Positions 1 through 5,862 of a DNA stretch of 5,980 bases are shown here, piece by piece. The position numbers were made by a program, and so were the translations under genes. Source of the DNA: Alphaproteobacteria bacterium (GTDB taxonomy: Bacteria; Pseudomonadota; Alphaproteobacteria; CACIAM-22H2); the NCBI GenBank assembly GCA_016869415.1, contig VGEI01000235.1:1-5980 (forward strand), given 5' to 3'. The notes beneath the pieces are model-generated. The model saw nothing but the letters and a program-made list of their open reading frames with translations, did no database searches and was not told where the DNA came from. The stretch's first letter is position 1; the number at the start of each line of letters is the position of its first letter.

Positions 1-309
1 ACGCAGGGCAACACGCACCTTGCGGCCGTCGACGATCTTGAAGCCGACGCGGGTCGGCTTGTTGTCCTTGGGATCCGAGAGCGCGACGTTGGAAGCGTGG
101 ATGGGGTTTTCCTTCTCCACGATCCCACCCTGCTGCCCGGCACGCGGCTTGGTATGGCGCTTGGCCAGGTTGACGCCCTGGACCAGCACCCGGTTCTCCG
201 CCGGGAAGACGCGCAGCACGCTGCCGCTCTTGCCCTTGTCGCGGCCGGTAATCACGACCACGTTGTCGCCCTTGCGGATCTTCATCTTGGTACGCTCGCT
301 CGCCAGCAT
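1..309 (-). CDS. rplX: 50S ribosomal protein L24 (3' end cut by window)
   Basis: 103 codons are visible, running off the left edge; the family is about 103-108 residues, so only a few codons and the stop are missing. L24 is an assembly initiator that binds the 5' end of 23S rRNA near the tunnel exit. The KOW motif is clear: KIRKGDNVVVITGRDKGKSG (10-29) then VLRVFPAENRVLVQGVN (31-47). The downstream conserved blocks are KRHTKPRAGQQGGIVEKE (50-67) and IHASNVALSDPK (70-81), followed by PTRVGFKIVDGRKVRVALR (85-103). The start is taken at 309, where ATG overlaps the rplN stop as TGATG and GAGG lies seven bases upstream. A second Met at position 285 (residue 9) would give a shorter N-terminus nearer some homologues, but it has a poorer ribosome-binding site. 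Confidence 0.96.
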   Translation of the reverse strand, partial: MLASERTKMKIRKGDNVVVITGRDKGKSGSVLRVFPAENRVLVQGVNLAKRHTKPRAGQQGGIVEKENPIHASNVALSDPKDNKPTRVGFKIVDGRKVRVALR

Positions 310-677
310 CACAGCACCTCGGGCGCCAGGCTGATGATCTTCATATAGCCCTTCGAGCGCAGCTCGCGCGTCACCGGCCCGAAGATGCGCGTGCCGATCG
401 GCTCGCCTTCCTTGGAGATGAGCACGGCGGCGTTGCGGTCGAAGCGCACGGTCGAGCCGTCGGGGCGGCGGATCGCGAAACGCGTCCGCACGATGACGGC
501 CTTGTGGACGTCACCCTTCTTCACGCGGCCGCGCGGGATCGCCTCCTTGACCGAGACGACAATGATGTCGCCGATCGAGGCCGTCTTGCGTTTGGAGCCG
601 CCGAGCACCTTGACGCACTGGACGCTGCGCGCGCCCGAGTTGTCGGCGACCTCCAGCTTGGTCTTCATCTGGATCAT
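309..677 (-). CDS. rplN: 50S ribosomal protein L14
   Basis: Encodes 122 residues, exactly the standard length. L14 sits on the subunit interface, contacts 16S rRNA in an intersubunit bridge, and is the binding site of the silencing factor RsfS. MIQMKTKLEVADNSGARSVQ (1-20), CVKVLGGSKRKTASIGDIIV (21-40), KEAIPRGRVKKGDVHKAVIV (44-63) and the C-terminal GTRIFGPVTREL (95-106) to MKIISLAPEVL are all textbook. A GAGG overlapping the rpsQ stop (686-689) is eight bases upstream. In E. coli this gene opens the spc operon behind its own promoter; here the gap to rpsQ is only ten bases with no promoter room, so it is likely co-transcribed with the S10 genes. Its TGA overlaps the rplX ATG by one base. Confidence 0.99.
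   Translation of the reverse strand: MIQMKTKLEVADNSGARSVQCVKVLGGSKRKTASIGDIIVVSVKEAIPRGRVKKGDVHKAVIVRTRFAIRRPDGSTVRFDRNAAVLISKEGEPIGTRIFGPVTRELRSKGYMKIISLAPEVL
317..320 (-). promoter_or_regulatory. rplX Shine-Dalgarno inside rplN
   Basis: GAGG on the coding strand, within the GAG GTG codons for the last Glu-Val of L14, seven bases before the ATG at 309. It favours that start over the internal ATG at 285 and points to coupled translation of L14 and L24. Confidence 0.5.
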
Positions 678-687
678 GGCGAGAACC

Positions 688-939
688 TCAGGCCTTCGCT
701 GCCGGAGCGGCGTCGGCGATGACTTCCCAGCGCTTGCGCCGGGAGATGGGCCGGCAATCGCGGATACGCACCCGGTCGCCGGTCTTCACCTGGTTGGACT
801 CGTCATGCGCCAGGTAGTTCTTCGAGCGCACGATGATCTTCTTGTAGACGGGATGCGTGAAGCGGCGCTGAACTTCGACCGTCACGGTCTTCTCGTTCAC
901 GTCGCTGGTCACGATGCCCTGCAGGATTCGCCTTGGCAT
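688..939 (-). CDS. rpsQ: 30S ribosomal protein S17
   Basis: Encodes 83 residues (family 80-90). S17 is a primary 16S rRNA binder with an OB fold, acting early in assembly of the 30S body. MPRRILQGIVTSDVNEKTVT (1-20) starts the protein. VEVQRRFTHPVYKKIIVRSK (21-40) holds the usual HPVYKK, and NYLAHDES follows. The signature GDRVRIRDCRPISRRKRW (54-71) is complete. The C-terminus is a short Ala-rich tail (ADAAPAAKA). A GAGG lies close to the ATG, about four bases away, in the 12-base gap after rpmC, with a GGA slightly further up. It is the last gene of the S10 set; rplN of the spc set starts only ten bases later. Confidence 0.98.
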   Translation of the reverse strand: MPRRILQGIVTSDVNEKTVTVEVQRRFTHPVYKKIIVRSKNYLAHDESNQVKTGDRVRIRDCRPISRRKRWEVIADAAPAAKA

Positions 940-951
940 GGTCCTCGGTCC

Positions 952-1161
952 TTACTTCGCGGCCGCGGTGGCGGGACGCGCACGGTCGGCCAGCACCGTC
1001 TGGATGCGCGCGATGTCGCGACGCACCTGACGGACACGGGCGGTGTTCTCGAGCTGGCCGCTGGCCCGCTGGAAGCGCAGGTTGAATTGCTCCTTCTTCA
1101 GGTCGGCGAGCTGGCTCTTCAGCTCGTCGGCGGTCTTGGCGCGGATATCGGCTACTTTCAT
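952..1161 (-). CDS. rpmC: 50S ribosomal protein L29
   Basis: Encodes 69 residues (family 60-70). L29 is a small helical hairpin beside L23 at the tunnel exit. The first helix is MKVADIRAKTADELKSQLAD into LKKEQFNLRFQRASGQLENT (21-40), and the second is ARVRQVRRDIARIQTVLADR (41-60); the KEQFNLRFQ and RRDIARIQT segments are family signatures. A short RARPATAAAK tail ends the protein. A strong GGAGG (1170-1174) within the last codons of rplP lies eight bases before the ATG, so the two genes are tightly coupled. The stop is 12 bases from rpsQ, the normal L16-L29-S17 order. Confidence 0.97.
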   Translation of the reverse strand: MKVADIRAKTADELKSQLADLKKEQFNLRFQRASGQLENTARVRQVRRDIARIQTVLADRARPATAAAK

Positions 1162-1164
1162 GGC

Positions 1165-1584
1165 TCAGCCCTCCTCACCCAGGCGGCCAATCACCTTGGT
1201 CTTGATCGGCAGCTTGGCGGCAGCGAGCTCGAAGGCTTCCTGGGCGATCGAGCGGTTGACGCCGTCGATCTCGAACATGATCCGCCCCGGCTTGATGCGG
1301 CAGATCCAGTATTCGGGCGTGCCCTTGCCGGAGCCCATGCGGACCTCGGCCGGCTTCTTCGACACCGGCACGTCCGGGAAGATGCGGATCCAGACGCGGC
1401 CCACGCGCTTCAGGTGGCGCGTGATGGTGCGGCGCGCGGCCTCGATCTGGCGCGCGGTCATGCGCGCCGGCTCCAGGGCCTTGAGGCCGAAGGCGCCGAA
1501 ATTGAGCGCGTAGCCGCCCTTGGCGTTGCCATGGACTCGGCCTTTATGGGCCTTGCGGTACTTGGTGCGTTTCGGTTGCAGCAT
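1165..1584 (-). CDS. rplP: 50S ribosomal protein L16
   Basis: Encodes 139 residues, close to the usual 136-140. L16 is a late-assembly protein near the A-site elbow and the peptidyl-transferase centre. The start MLQPKRTKYRKAHKGRVHG is the family N-terminus. ALEPARMTARQIEAARRTIT (36-55) and VWIRIFPDVPVSKKPAEVRM (64-83) follow. Arg82 in VRMGSGKG matches E. coli Arg81, the residue hydroxylated by RoxA/YcfD; whether that enzyme exists here is unknown. The C-terminal part has PGRIMFEIDG (99-108) and LAAAKLPIKTKVIGRLGEEG. The start is fixed by the conserved N-terminus, although only a weak GGA precedes it. Its 3' end contains the strong rpmC ribosome-binding site, three bases separating stop and next ATG. 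Confidence 0.98.
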   Translation of the reverse strand: MLQPKRTKYRKAHKGRVHGNAKGGYALNFGAFGLKALEPARMTARQIEAARRTITRHLKRVGRVWIRIFPDVPVSKKPAEVRMGSGKGTPEYWICRIKPGRIMFEIDGVNRSIAQEAFELAAAKLPIKTKVIGRLGEEG

Positions 1585-1623
1585 GATCGTTGTCCGGGTC
1601 GAGCGTCGTCAGCGGGCCATCAT
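1585..1623 (-). promoter_or_regulatory. rpsC-rplP spacer with a tiny MMAR reading frame
   Basis: The rpsC TGA is followed at once by ATG ATG GCC CGC TGA (1609-1623 complement), an M-M-A-R minimal frame, then 24 bases to the rplP ATG. The rplP ribosome-binding site is weak: only a GGA eight bases before the ATG. rpsC, the small frame and rplP all share one reading phase. I see no stable hairpin or promoter. A role in coupling is possible, but chance is the default explanation. Confidence 0.3.
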
Positions 1624-2301
<678 letters not shown>

Positions 2302-2303
2302 GG

Positions 2304-2702
2304 TTAGGCGCTCTTTTCTGCGGTTTTTGCCGCCTCGCGCTCGCGCACGATGACGGTCAGGTGGCTGAACGGCTTGACAATGCCCGCCGAGCGGCCGCGG
2401 CCGCGGGCGTGGAAGCGGCGCATCATGAACGACTTGCCGACATGCGCCTCGGCCACATAGAGCCGGTCGACGTCGAGCTGGTGGTTGTTCTCGGCGTTGG
2501 CGATGGCGGCCTGCAGCACCTTCTTCACCGTCACCGCGATGCGGCGCTTGGAGAAGGTGAGCTCGGCGAGCGCCTTCGAGGCGTCCATGCCGCGAATCAG
2601 CTCCGCCACCAGGTTGAGCTTGCGCGGGCTCGTGCGAATCGCACGGGCGATGGCCTGGGCCTCGTTGTCGGCGCGGCGCCGCGGCTTGTGGGGCTTGCTC
2701 AT
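2304..2702 (-). CDS. rplV: 50S ribosomal protein L22
   Basis: Encodes 132 residues, longer than E. coli L22 (110) because of basic extensions at both ends, as is usual in alphaproteobacteria. L22 contacts all domains of 23S rRNA, and its long beta-hairpin reaches the tunnel constriction opposite L4. The core helices start AIARAIRTSPRKLNLVAELI (17-36) and continue with KKVLQAAIANAENNHQLDVD (60-79). The hairpin spans about residues 90-112, with FMMRRFHARGRGRSAGIVKP, followed by SHLTVIVRE (113-121). Macrolide-resistance mutations in other bacteria map to this hairpin; nothing here looks deleted or duplicated. The ATG overlaps the rpsS stop, and a GAGGG (2707-2711) lies four bases upstream. Its TAA is two bases before the rpsC ATG. 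Confidence 0.98.
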   Translation of the reverse strand: MSKPHKPRRRADNEAQAIARAIRTSPRKLNLVAELIRGMDASKALAELTFSKRRIAVTVKKVLQAAIANAENNHQLDVDRLYVAEAHVGKSFMMRRFHARGRGRSAGIVKPFSHLTVIVREREAAKTAEKSA

Positions 2703-2983
2703 TCGTCCCTCTTGGCCGTCTTGTCGGCGGCCGAGTGGCCGTGGAACACGCGGGTCGGCGAGAACTCGCCGAACTTGTGGCCGACCATGTTCTCGTTCAC
2801 CAGCACCGGCAGGAACTTATGGCCGTTGTAGACGCCAAAGGTCAGGCCGACGAACTGCGGCAGGATCGTGGAGCGGCGCGACCAGATCTTGATGATCTCG
2901 TTGCGGCCGGAGCTCCGCGACTTCTCCGCTTTCTTGAGGAGGTAGCCGTCGACAAACGGACCCTTCCAGACTGAGCGAGCCAC
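2699..2983 (-). CDS. rpsS: 30S ribosomal protein S19 (GTG start)
   Basis: Encodes 94 residues (family about 92). S19 lies in the 30S head, pairs with S13 and contacts the A-site tRNA region and the intersubunit bridge. Landmarks are ARSVWKGPFVDGYLLKK (2-18), IIKIWSRRSTILPQFVG (30-46), TFGVYNGHKFLPVLVNENMVG (48-68) and the C-terminal signature GHKFGEFSPTR (68-78) ending in HSAADKTAKRDE. The start codon is GTG (complement of 2981-2983). It is chosen because the family N-terminus M-A-R-S begins exactly here, with a strong GGAGG six bases upstream and no in-frame ATG near. It follows rplB by 12 bases, and its stop overlaps the rplV start by four bases (ATGA). Confidence 0.98.
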   Translation of the reverse strand: MARSVWKGPFVDGYLLKKAEKSRSSGRNEIIKIWSRRSTILPQFVGLTFGVYNGHKFLPVLVNENMVGHKFGEFSPTRVFHGHSAADKTAKRDE

Positions 2984-2989
2984 CTGTGG

Positions 2990-2994
2990 CCTCC
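2990..2994 (-). promoter_or_regulatory. Strong Shine-Dalgarno for GTG-started rpsS
   Basis: GGAGG on the coding strand, six bases before the GTG, directly after the rplB stop codon. It is one of the best ribosome-binding sites in the window and confirms GTG as the rpsS start. A strong site here may offset the weaker start codon. Confidence 0.8.
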
Positions 2995-2995
2995 G

Positions 2996-3823
2996 TTACT
3001 TCGCGTTGCGGCGACGGATGATGAGTCGATCCGTCTTCTTGTTGTGACGCGTCTTGTAGCCCTTGGTCGGCTGGCCCCACGGGGTCACCGGGTGACGGCC
3101 GCCCTTGGTGCGGCCCTCGCCGCCGCCGTGCGGGTGATCGATCGGGTTCATCGCCGTGCCGCGCACCGACGGGCGCCAGCCCATCCAGCGGTTGCGGCCG
3201 GCCTTGCCGATCTTGACGTTCTGCTGGTCGGGGTTCGACACGGCGCCGATGGTCGCCAGGCACTCGCCCGGCACGCGGCGCGTCTCGCCCGAGGACAGGC
3301 GCAGCAGGGCGTAGCCCTGGTCCTTGCCGACGAGCTGAACGAAGGTCCCGGCCGAGCGGGCGATCTTGCCGCCGCTGCCGGGCTTCAGCTCGACGTTGTG
3401 AATGACGGTGCCGACCGGAATGTTGCGCATCGGCAGGGCGTTGCCCGGCTTGATGTCGACGCGCTCGCCCGAGACCACGCTGTCGCCGACCGCCAGGCGC
3501 TGCGGGGCGATGATGTAGCTCAGCTCGCCATCGGCGTACTTGATCAGGGCGATGAACGAGGTGCGGTTCGGATCGTACTCGATGCGCTCGACCGTGCCGG
3601 CGACATCGAATTTCCTGCGCTTGAAATCGACGACCCGGTAGCGCCGGCGATGGCCGCCGCCGTGATGGCGCGTGGTGATGTGGCCATGGTTGTTGCGACC
3701 GCCGGTCGACTTCAGACCCTCGGTCAGGTTCTTGATCGGCCCGCCCTTGTAGAGCTCGCGCCGGTCGATGAGAACCACCTGGCGGAGGCCCGGGGTGACC
3801 GGCTTGAAGGTTTTGAGTGCCAT
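2996..3823 (-). CDS. rplB: 50S ribosomal protein L2
   Basis: Encodes 275 residues, the standard length. L2 is a primary 23S rRNA binder needed for subunit association and peptidyl-transferase assembly. It begins MALKTFKPVTPGLRQVV. The OB-fold part includes GGRNNHGHITTRHHGGGHRR (41-60). The SH3-like domain has GSGGKIARSAGTFVQLVGKD (149-168). The C-terminal signature is MNPIDHPHGGGEG (225-237), where His230 appears to match the conserved E. coli His229, then GRHPVTPWGQPTKGYKTR. All hallmark residues are present. It sits 13 bases downstream of rplW. There is no clear Shine-Dalgarno before the ATG: the upstream bases end CACCTTCC, which resemble the 16S tail rather than its complement. Initiation may therefore rely on ribosomes finishing rplW. 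The stop is 12 bases from rpsS. Confidence 0.99.
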   Translation of the reverse strand: MALKTFKPVTPGLRQVVLIDRRELYKGGPIKNLTEGLKSTGGRNNHGHITTRHHGGGHRRRYRVVDFKRRKFDVAGTVERIEYDPNRTSFIALIKYADGELSYIIAPQRLAVGDSVVSGERVDIKPGNALPMRNIPVGTVIHNVELKPGSGGKIARSAGTFVQLVGKDQGYALLRLSSGETRRVPGECLATIGAVSNPDQQNVKIGKAGRNRWMGWRPSVRGTAMNPIDHPHGGGEGRTKGGRHPVTPWGQPTKGYKTRHNKKTDRLIIRRRNAK

Positions 3824-3836
3824 GGAAGGTGCCCGC
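3824..3836 (-). promoter_or_regulatory. rplB start region lacking a Shine-Dalgarno
   Basis: The 13 bases between the rplW stop and the rplB ATG read GCGGGCACCTTCC on the coding strand. No purine-rich AGGAGG-like match is present at useful spacing; the only G-rich bases (GCGGG) lie 8-12 bases before the ATG and pair poorly with the 16S tail. The L2 N-terminus is nevertheless canonical, so the start is not in doubt. Reinitiation after rplW is the likely mode, which is an inference. Confidence 0.4.
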
Positions 3837-4163
3837 TCAGATACCGGTGGTCACGTCGATGGAGTGGCCCTCGGCGAGGGTCACGATGGCCTTCTTGAAG
3901 TCCGAGCGCCGGCCGAGCGTGCCGCGGAAGCGTTTGCTCTTGCCCCAGCCCTTGATCGTGTTGACGCCCGAAACCTTGACGTTGAACAGGCTCTCGACCG
4001 CCGCCTTGATCAGGGGCTTGGCCGCGTCCGGGCGGACCCGGAAGGTCACCTGGTTGTGCTCGGAGCCGCGCGTCGCCTTCTCGGTGATCACCGGCGAGAG
4101 GATCACGCCGTAGAGCTCTTCCTTGGCGTAAGCCGGTTTCTTGGTCTGCTTCGCGTCGCTCAT
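3837..4163 (-). CDS. rplW: 50S ribosomal protein L23
   Basis: Encodes 108 residues, slightly longer than the usual 95-100 because of about 15 lysine- and alanine-rich residues before the conserved core. L23 lies at the rim of the exit tunnel, where trigger factor and SRP dock. The core begins YGVILSPVITEKATRG (18-33); Glu28 in the ITEK motif matches the E. coli Glu18 docking residue. The tunnel-facing part and C-terminal signature follow: NVKVSGVNTIKGWGKSKRFRG (61-81) and AIVTLAEGHSIDVTTGI at the end, a form common in alphaproteobacteria. The ATG overlaps the rplD stop (ATGA), and GGAGG (4174-4178) within rplD lies ten bases upstream, so translation is probably coupled. An internal start would remove the N-terminal extension, but I see no Met that suits it before the core. 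Confidence 0.97.
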   Translation of the reverse strand: MSDAKQTKKPAYAKEELYGVILSPVITEKATRGSEHNQVTFRVRPDAAKPLIKAAVESLFNVKVSGVNTIKGWGKSKRFRGTLGRRSDFKKAIVTLAEGHSIDVTTGI

Positions 4164-4780
4164 TTCAGGCGCGCCTCCAGATGCTGTACTGCGTCCTTGG
4201 TCAGGACCAGCGTGTCGCGGCGCAGGATGTCGTAGACGTTGGCGCCGATCTGCGGCAGCACGTCGACATGCGGCAGGTTGCGCGCCGCGCGGGCGAACTC
4301 GGCGTCGACCGCCGCACCATCGATGATCAGCACCGACGACAGGCCCAGCTTGGCGAAGCGCTTGGCCAGCTCGGCCGTCTTCGGCTTCTCCAGCTTGACG
4401 CCGTCGAGGACGATCAGCTTGCCCTCGGCCTGCTTGGCGGAGAGGGCGGTCTTGAGCGCGAGCTTGCGCACCTTCTTAGGCAGGTCGTGCGCGTGGCTGC
4501 GCGGCGTCGGCCCGAAGATCACCGCACCGCCGCGCCATTGCGGGCTGCGCGTCGAACCCTGGCGCGAACGGCCGGAGCCCTTCTGCGGACGCGGCTTCTT
4601 GCCGCCGCCGGAGATCTCGCCGATCTCCTTGGTGTCGTGCGTGCCGGCGCGGCGCTTGGCGAGCTGCCAGCGCACCATGCGGGCGAGGATGTCGGGACGG
4701 GCCGGCAGGCCGAATACGTCATCGCTGACGTCGATCGAGCCGGCATCCTTGTTGTCGAGCGTCTTGACCGAGAGCTTCAT
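4160..4780 (-). CDS. rplD: 50S ribosomal protein L4
   Basis: Encodes 206 residues, the normal size. L4 has a globular surface domain and a long basic loop that lines the exit tunnel and, with L22, forms its constriction. The loop is plain here: residues about 58-96 contain GGGKKPRPQKGSGRSRQGS and then PQWRGGAVIFGPTPRSH. The C-terminal alpha/beta domain follows, with KLIVLDGV (121-128) and SSVLIIDG (148-155), ending in DTLVLTKDAVQHLE. In E. coli, L4 also represses its own operon through the S10 leader and interacts with RNase E; no S10-type leader is present here, so that control is doubtful. The start is supported by AAGGA (4788-4792) inside the end of rplC, with a 3-base gap between the genes. 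The TGA stop overlaps the rplW ATG by four bases. Confidence 0.98.
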   Translation of the reverse strand: MKLSVKTLDNKDAGSIDVSDDVFGLPARPDILARMVRWQLAKRRAGTHDTKEIGEISGGGKKPRPQKGSGRSRQGSTRSPQWRGGAVIFGPTPRSHAHDLPKKVRKLALKTALSAKQAEGKLIVLDGVKLEKPKTAELAKRFAKLGLSSVLIIDGAAVDAEFARAARNLPHVDVLPQIGANVYDILRRDTLVLTKDAVQHLEARLK

Positions 4781-4783
4781 GGC

Positions 4784-5482
4784 TTATTCCTTGGCCGGCG
4801 CGGCCGCGGCGGCGCGCAGGGCGGCCGGGTACGGTGCCTCCTTGGGGCGCTTGCGCTTAACCGCGTCGGTGACGCGCACATAGCCGCCCGCCGAGCCGGG
4901 GACGGCGCCGGCGATGAGGATCAGGCCCTTGTCGACGTCGGTGCCCACGACCTTGAGGTTCTGGGTGGTGATGCGGTCGACGCCCATGTGGCCGGCCATC
5001 TTCTTGTTCTGGAAGGTGCGGCCGGGGTCCTGGCGCTGGCCGGTCGAGCCGTGGCTGCGGTGGCTGATCGACACGCCGTGCGAGGCCTCGAGGCCGGCGA
5101 AGTTCCAGCGCTTCATGACACCCTGGAAACCCTTGCCGGAGGTGACGCCCGAGACGTCGACGAACTGGCCGGTGACGAAATGCGCGGCCGTGATCTCGGC
5201 GCCCACCTCGAGAACGGCGTCCTTGGCGACGCGGAACTCGTTGAGCTTGCGCTTGGGCTCGACCTTCGCCTTGGCGAAATGGCCGCGCTGCGCCTTGCTG
5301 ACGTTCTTGACCTTGGCCTTGCCGATGCCGAGCTGGACGGCGCTGTAACCGTCCTTCTCGGCCGTGCGGACGGCCACAACCTGGCACTGATCGAGCTTGA
5401 GCACGGTGACGGGCACATGGTTGCCCTCCTCCGTGAACAGGCGGGTCATGCCGACTTTCTGTGCAATCACACCGGTACGCAT
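4784..5482 (-). CDS. rplC: 50S ribosomal protein L3
   Basis: Encodes 232 residues, longer than the E. coli protein (about 209), mostly because of a C-terminal tail. L3 is an early-assembly protein that binds 23S rRNA near its 3' end and sends a long loop toward the peptidyl-transferase centre. The start MRTGVIAQKVGMTRLF is the family N-terminus. The central loop region follows as GKGFQGVMKRWNF (116-128) and GSTGQRQDPGRTF (145-157), then KKMAGHMG (160-167). This loop holds the Gln that PrmB methylates in E. coli, with candidates Q149 and Q151. The tail after about residue 210 is basic, then Ala-rich (AALRAAAAAPAKE). The upstream 23-base gap has only a weak GGA (5491-5493), eight bases before ATG. 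The 3' end carries the rplD ribosome-binding site, giving close coupling to the next gene. Confidence 0.98.
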   Translation of the reverse strand: MRTGVIAQKVGMTRLFTEEGNHVPVTVLKLDQCQVVAVRTAEKDGYSAVQLGIGKAKVKNVSKAQRGHFAKAKVEPKRKLNEFRVAKDAVLEVGAEITAAHFVTGQFVDVSGVTSGKGFQGVMKRWNFAGLEASHGVSISHRSHGSTGQRQDPGRTFQNKKMAGHMGVDRITTQNLKVVGTDVDKGLILIAGAVPGSAGGYVRVTDAVKRKRPKEAPYPAALRAAAAAPAKE

Positions 5483-5505
5483 GGCGATTTTCCGTTCCAG
5501 GCCCC

Positions 5506-5823
5506 TTATGCCGGCCCGAGCTTGATCTCAACGTCCACGCCGGCGGCGAGGTCGAGCTTCATCAGCGCGTCCACCGTCTGGGGCGTGGGATCCACGATGT
5601 CGAGAAGCCGGCGATGCGTGCGGATCTCGAACTGCTCGCGGCTCGTCTTGTCGATGTGCGGGCTGCGGTTGACCGTGAACTTTTCGAGCTCGGTCGGCAG
5701 CGGGATGGGTCCACGCACCTGCGCGCCGGTCCGCTTGGCGGTGTTCACGATCTCGCTCGTCGACTGGTCGAGGACGCGATGATCGAACGCCTTCAGCCGG
5801 ATGCGGATGCCTTGATGTTCCAT
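5506..5823 (-). CDS. rpsJ: 30S ribosomal protein S10 (NusE)
   Basis: Encodes 105 residues, close to the usual 102-105. S10 sits in the head of the 30S subunit. As NusE it also joins NusB in antitermination complexes and links to NusG in transcription-translation coupling. Recognisable segments are IRIRLKAFDHRVLDQST (residues 6-22), KRTGAQVRGPIPLPT (30-44), the extended loop around VNRSPHIDKTSREQFEIRTH (51-70) and the C-terminal VDALMKLDLAAGVDVEIKL (84-102), followed by a short GPA tail. Position 45 is Glu in PLPTELEKF, where E. coli has Arg. Position 57, where substitutions are linked to reduced tetracycline-class susceptibility in other bacteria, is Ile, as expected for alpha-type SPHID. The ATG is chosen because AAGGA precedes it at good spacing. 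It is the first gene of the S10 block, 23 bases before rplC. Confidence 0.98.
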   Translation of the reverse strand: MEHQGIRIRLKAFDHRVLDQSTSEIVNTAKRTGAQVRGPIPLPTELEKFTVNRSPHIDKTSREQFEIRTHRRLLDIVDPTPQTVDALMKLDLAAGVDVEIKLGPA

Positions 5824-5862
5824 GACTCTGATCCTTGGCCGCGTGGGCCCGCTGCTGCGCGA
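5824..5862 (-). promoter_or_regulatory. tuf-rpsJ spacer with rpsJ Shine-Dalgarno
   Basis: This 39-base spacer holds an AAGGA ribosome-binding site (5832-5836), eight bases before the rpsJ ATG, which fixes the rpsJ start. A GGGCCC palindrome lies near the middle, but I find no stable long stem followed by a T-run, so no intrinsic terminator is supported. The E. coli S10 operon has its own promoter and a leader of well over 100 bases with an L4-controlled attenuator in the equivalent place; there is no space for one here. I infer readthrough from tuf. A promoter inside the tuf coding region outside this window cannot be excluded. Confidence 0.6.

Noticed and set aside
2390..2406. A GC-rich palindrome (GCGGCCGCGGCCGC-like) within rplV as a possible regulatory hairpin.
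   Set aside because: It encodes the conserved GRGRSAG hairpin tip of L22, so codon and residue constraints explain the sequence.
3044..3898. A 284-codon plus-strand frame opposite rplB.
   Set aside because: It covers the highly conserved L2 gene antisense and gives a low-complexity Ala/Asp/Arg-rich product, so it is a shadow.
4857..5531. A minus-strand frame overlapping rplC in another phase.
   Set aside because: Its product is rich in Arg, Gly, His and Pro, typical of an out-of-frame reading of a GC-rich gene; rplC in the correct phase matches L3 throughout.
4181..5782. A 533-codon open frame on the plus strand, antisense to rplD, rplC and rpsJ.
   Set aside because: Same explanation: the complement of strong GC-biased codons suppresses stops. 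No familiar motif or independent ribosome-binding context was seen.
5841..5852. GGGCCC-centred palindrome in the tuf-rpsJ gap as a possible terminator stem.
   Set aside because: The symmetric core is only six bases, the flanks pair poorly and no T-run follows in either direction.
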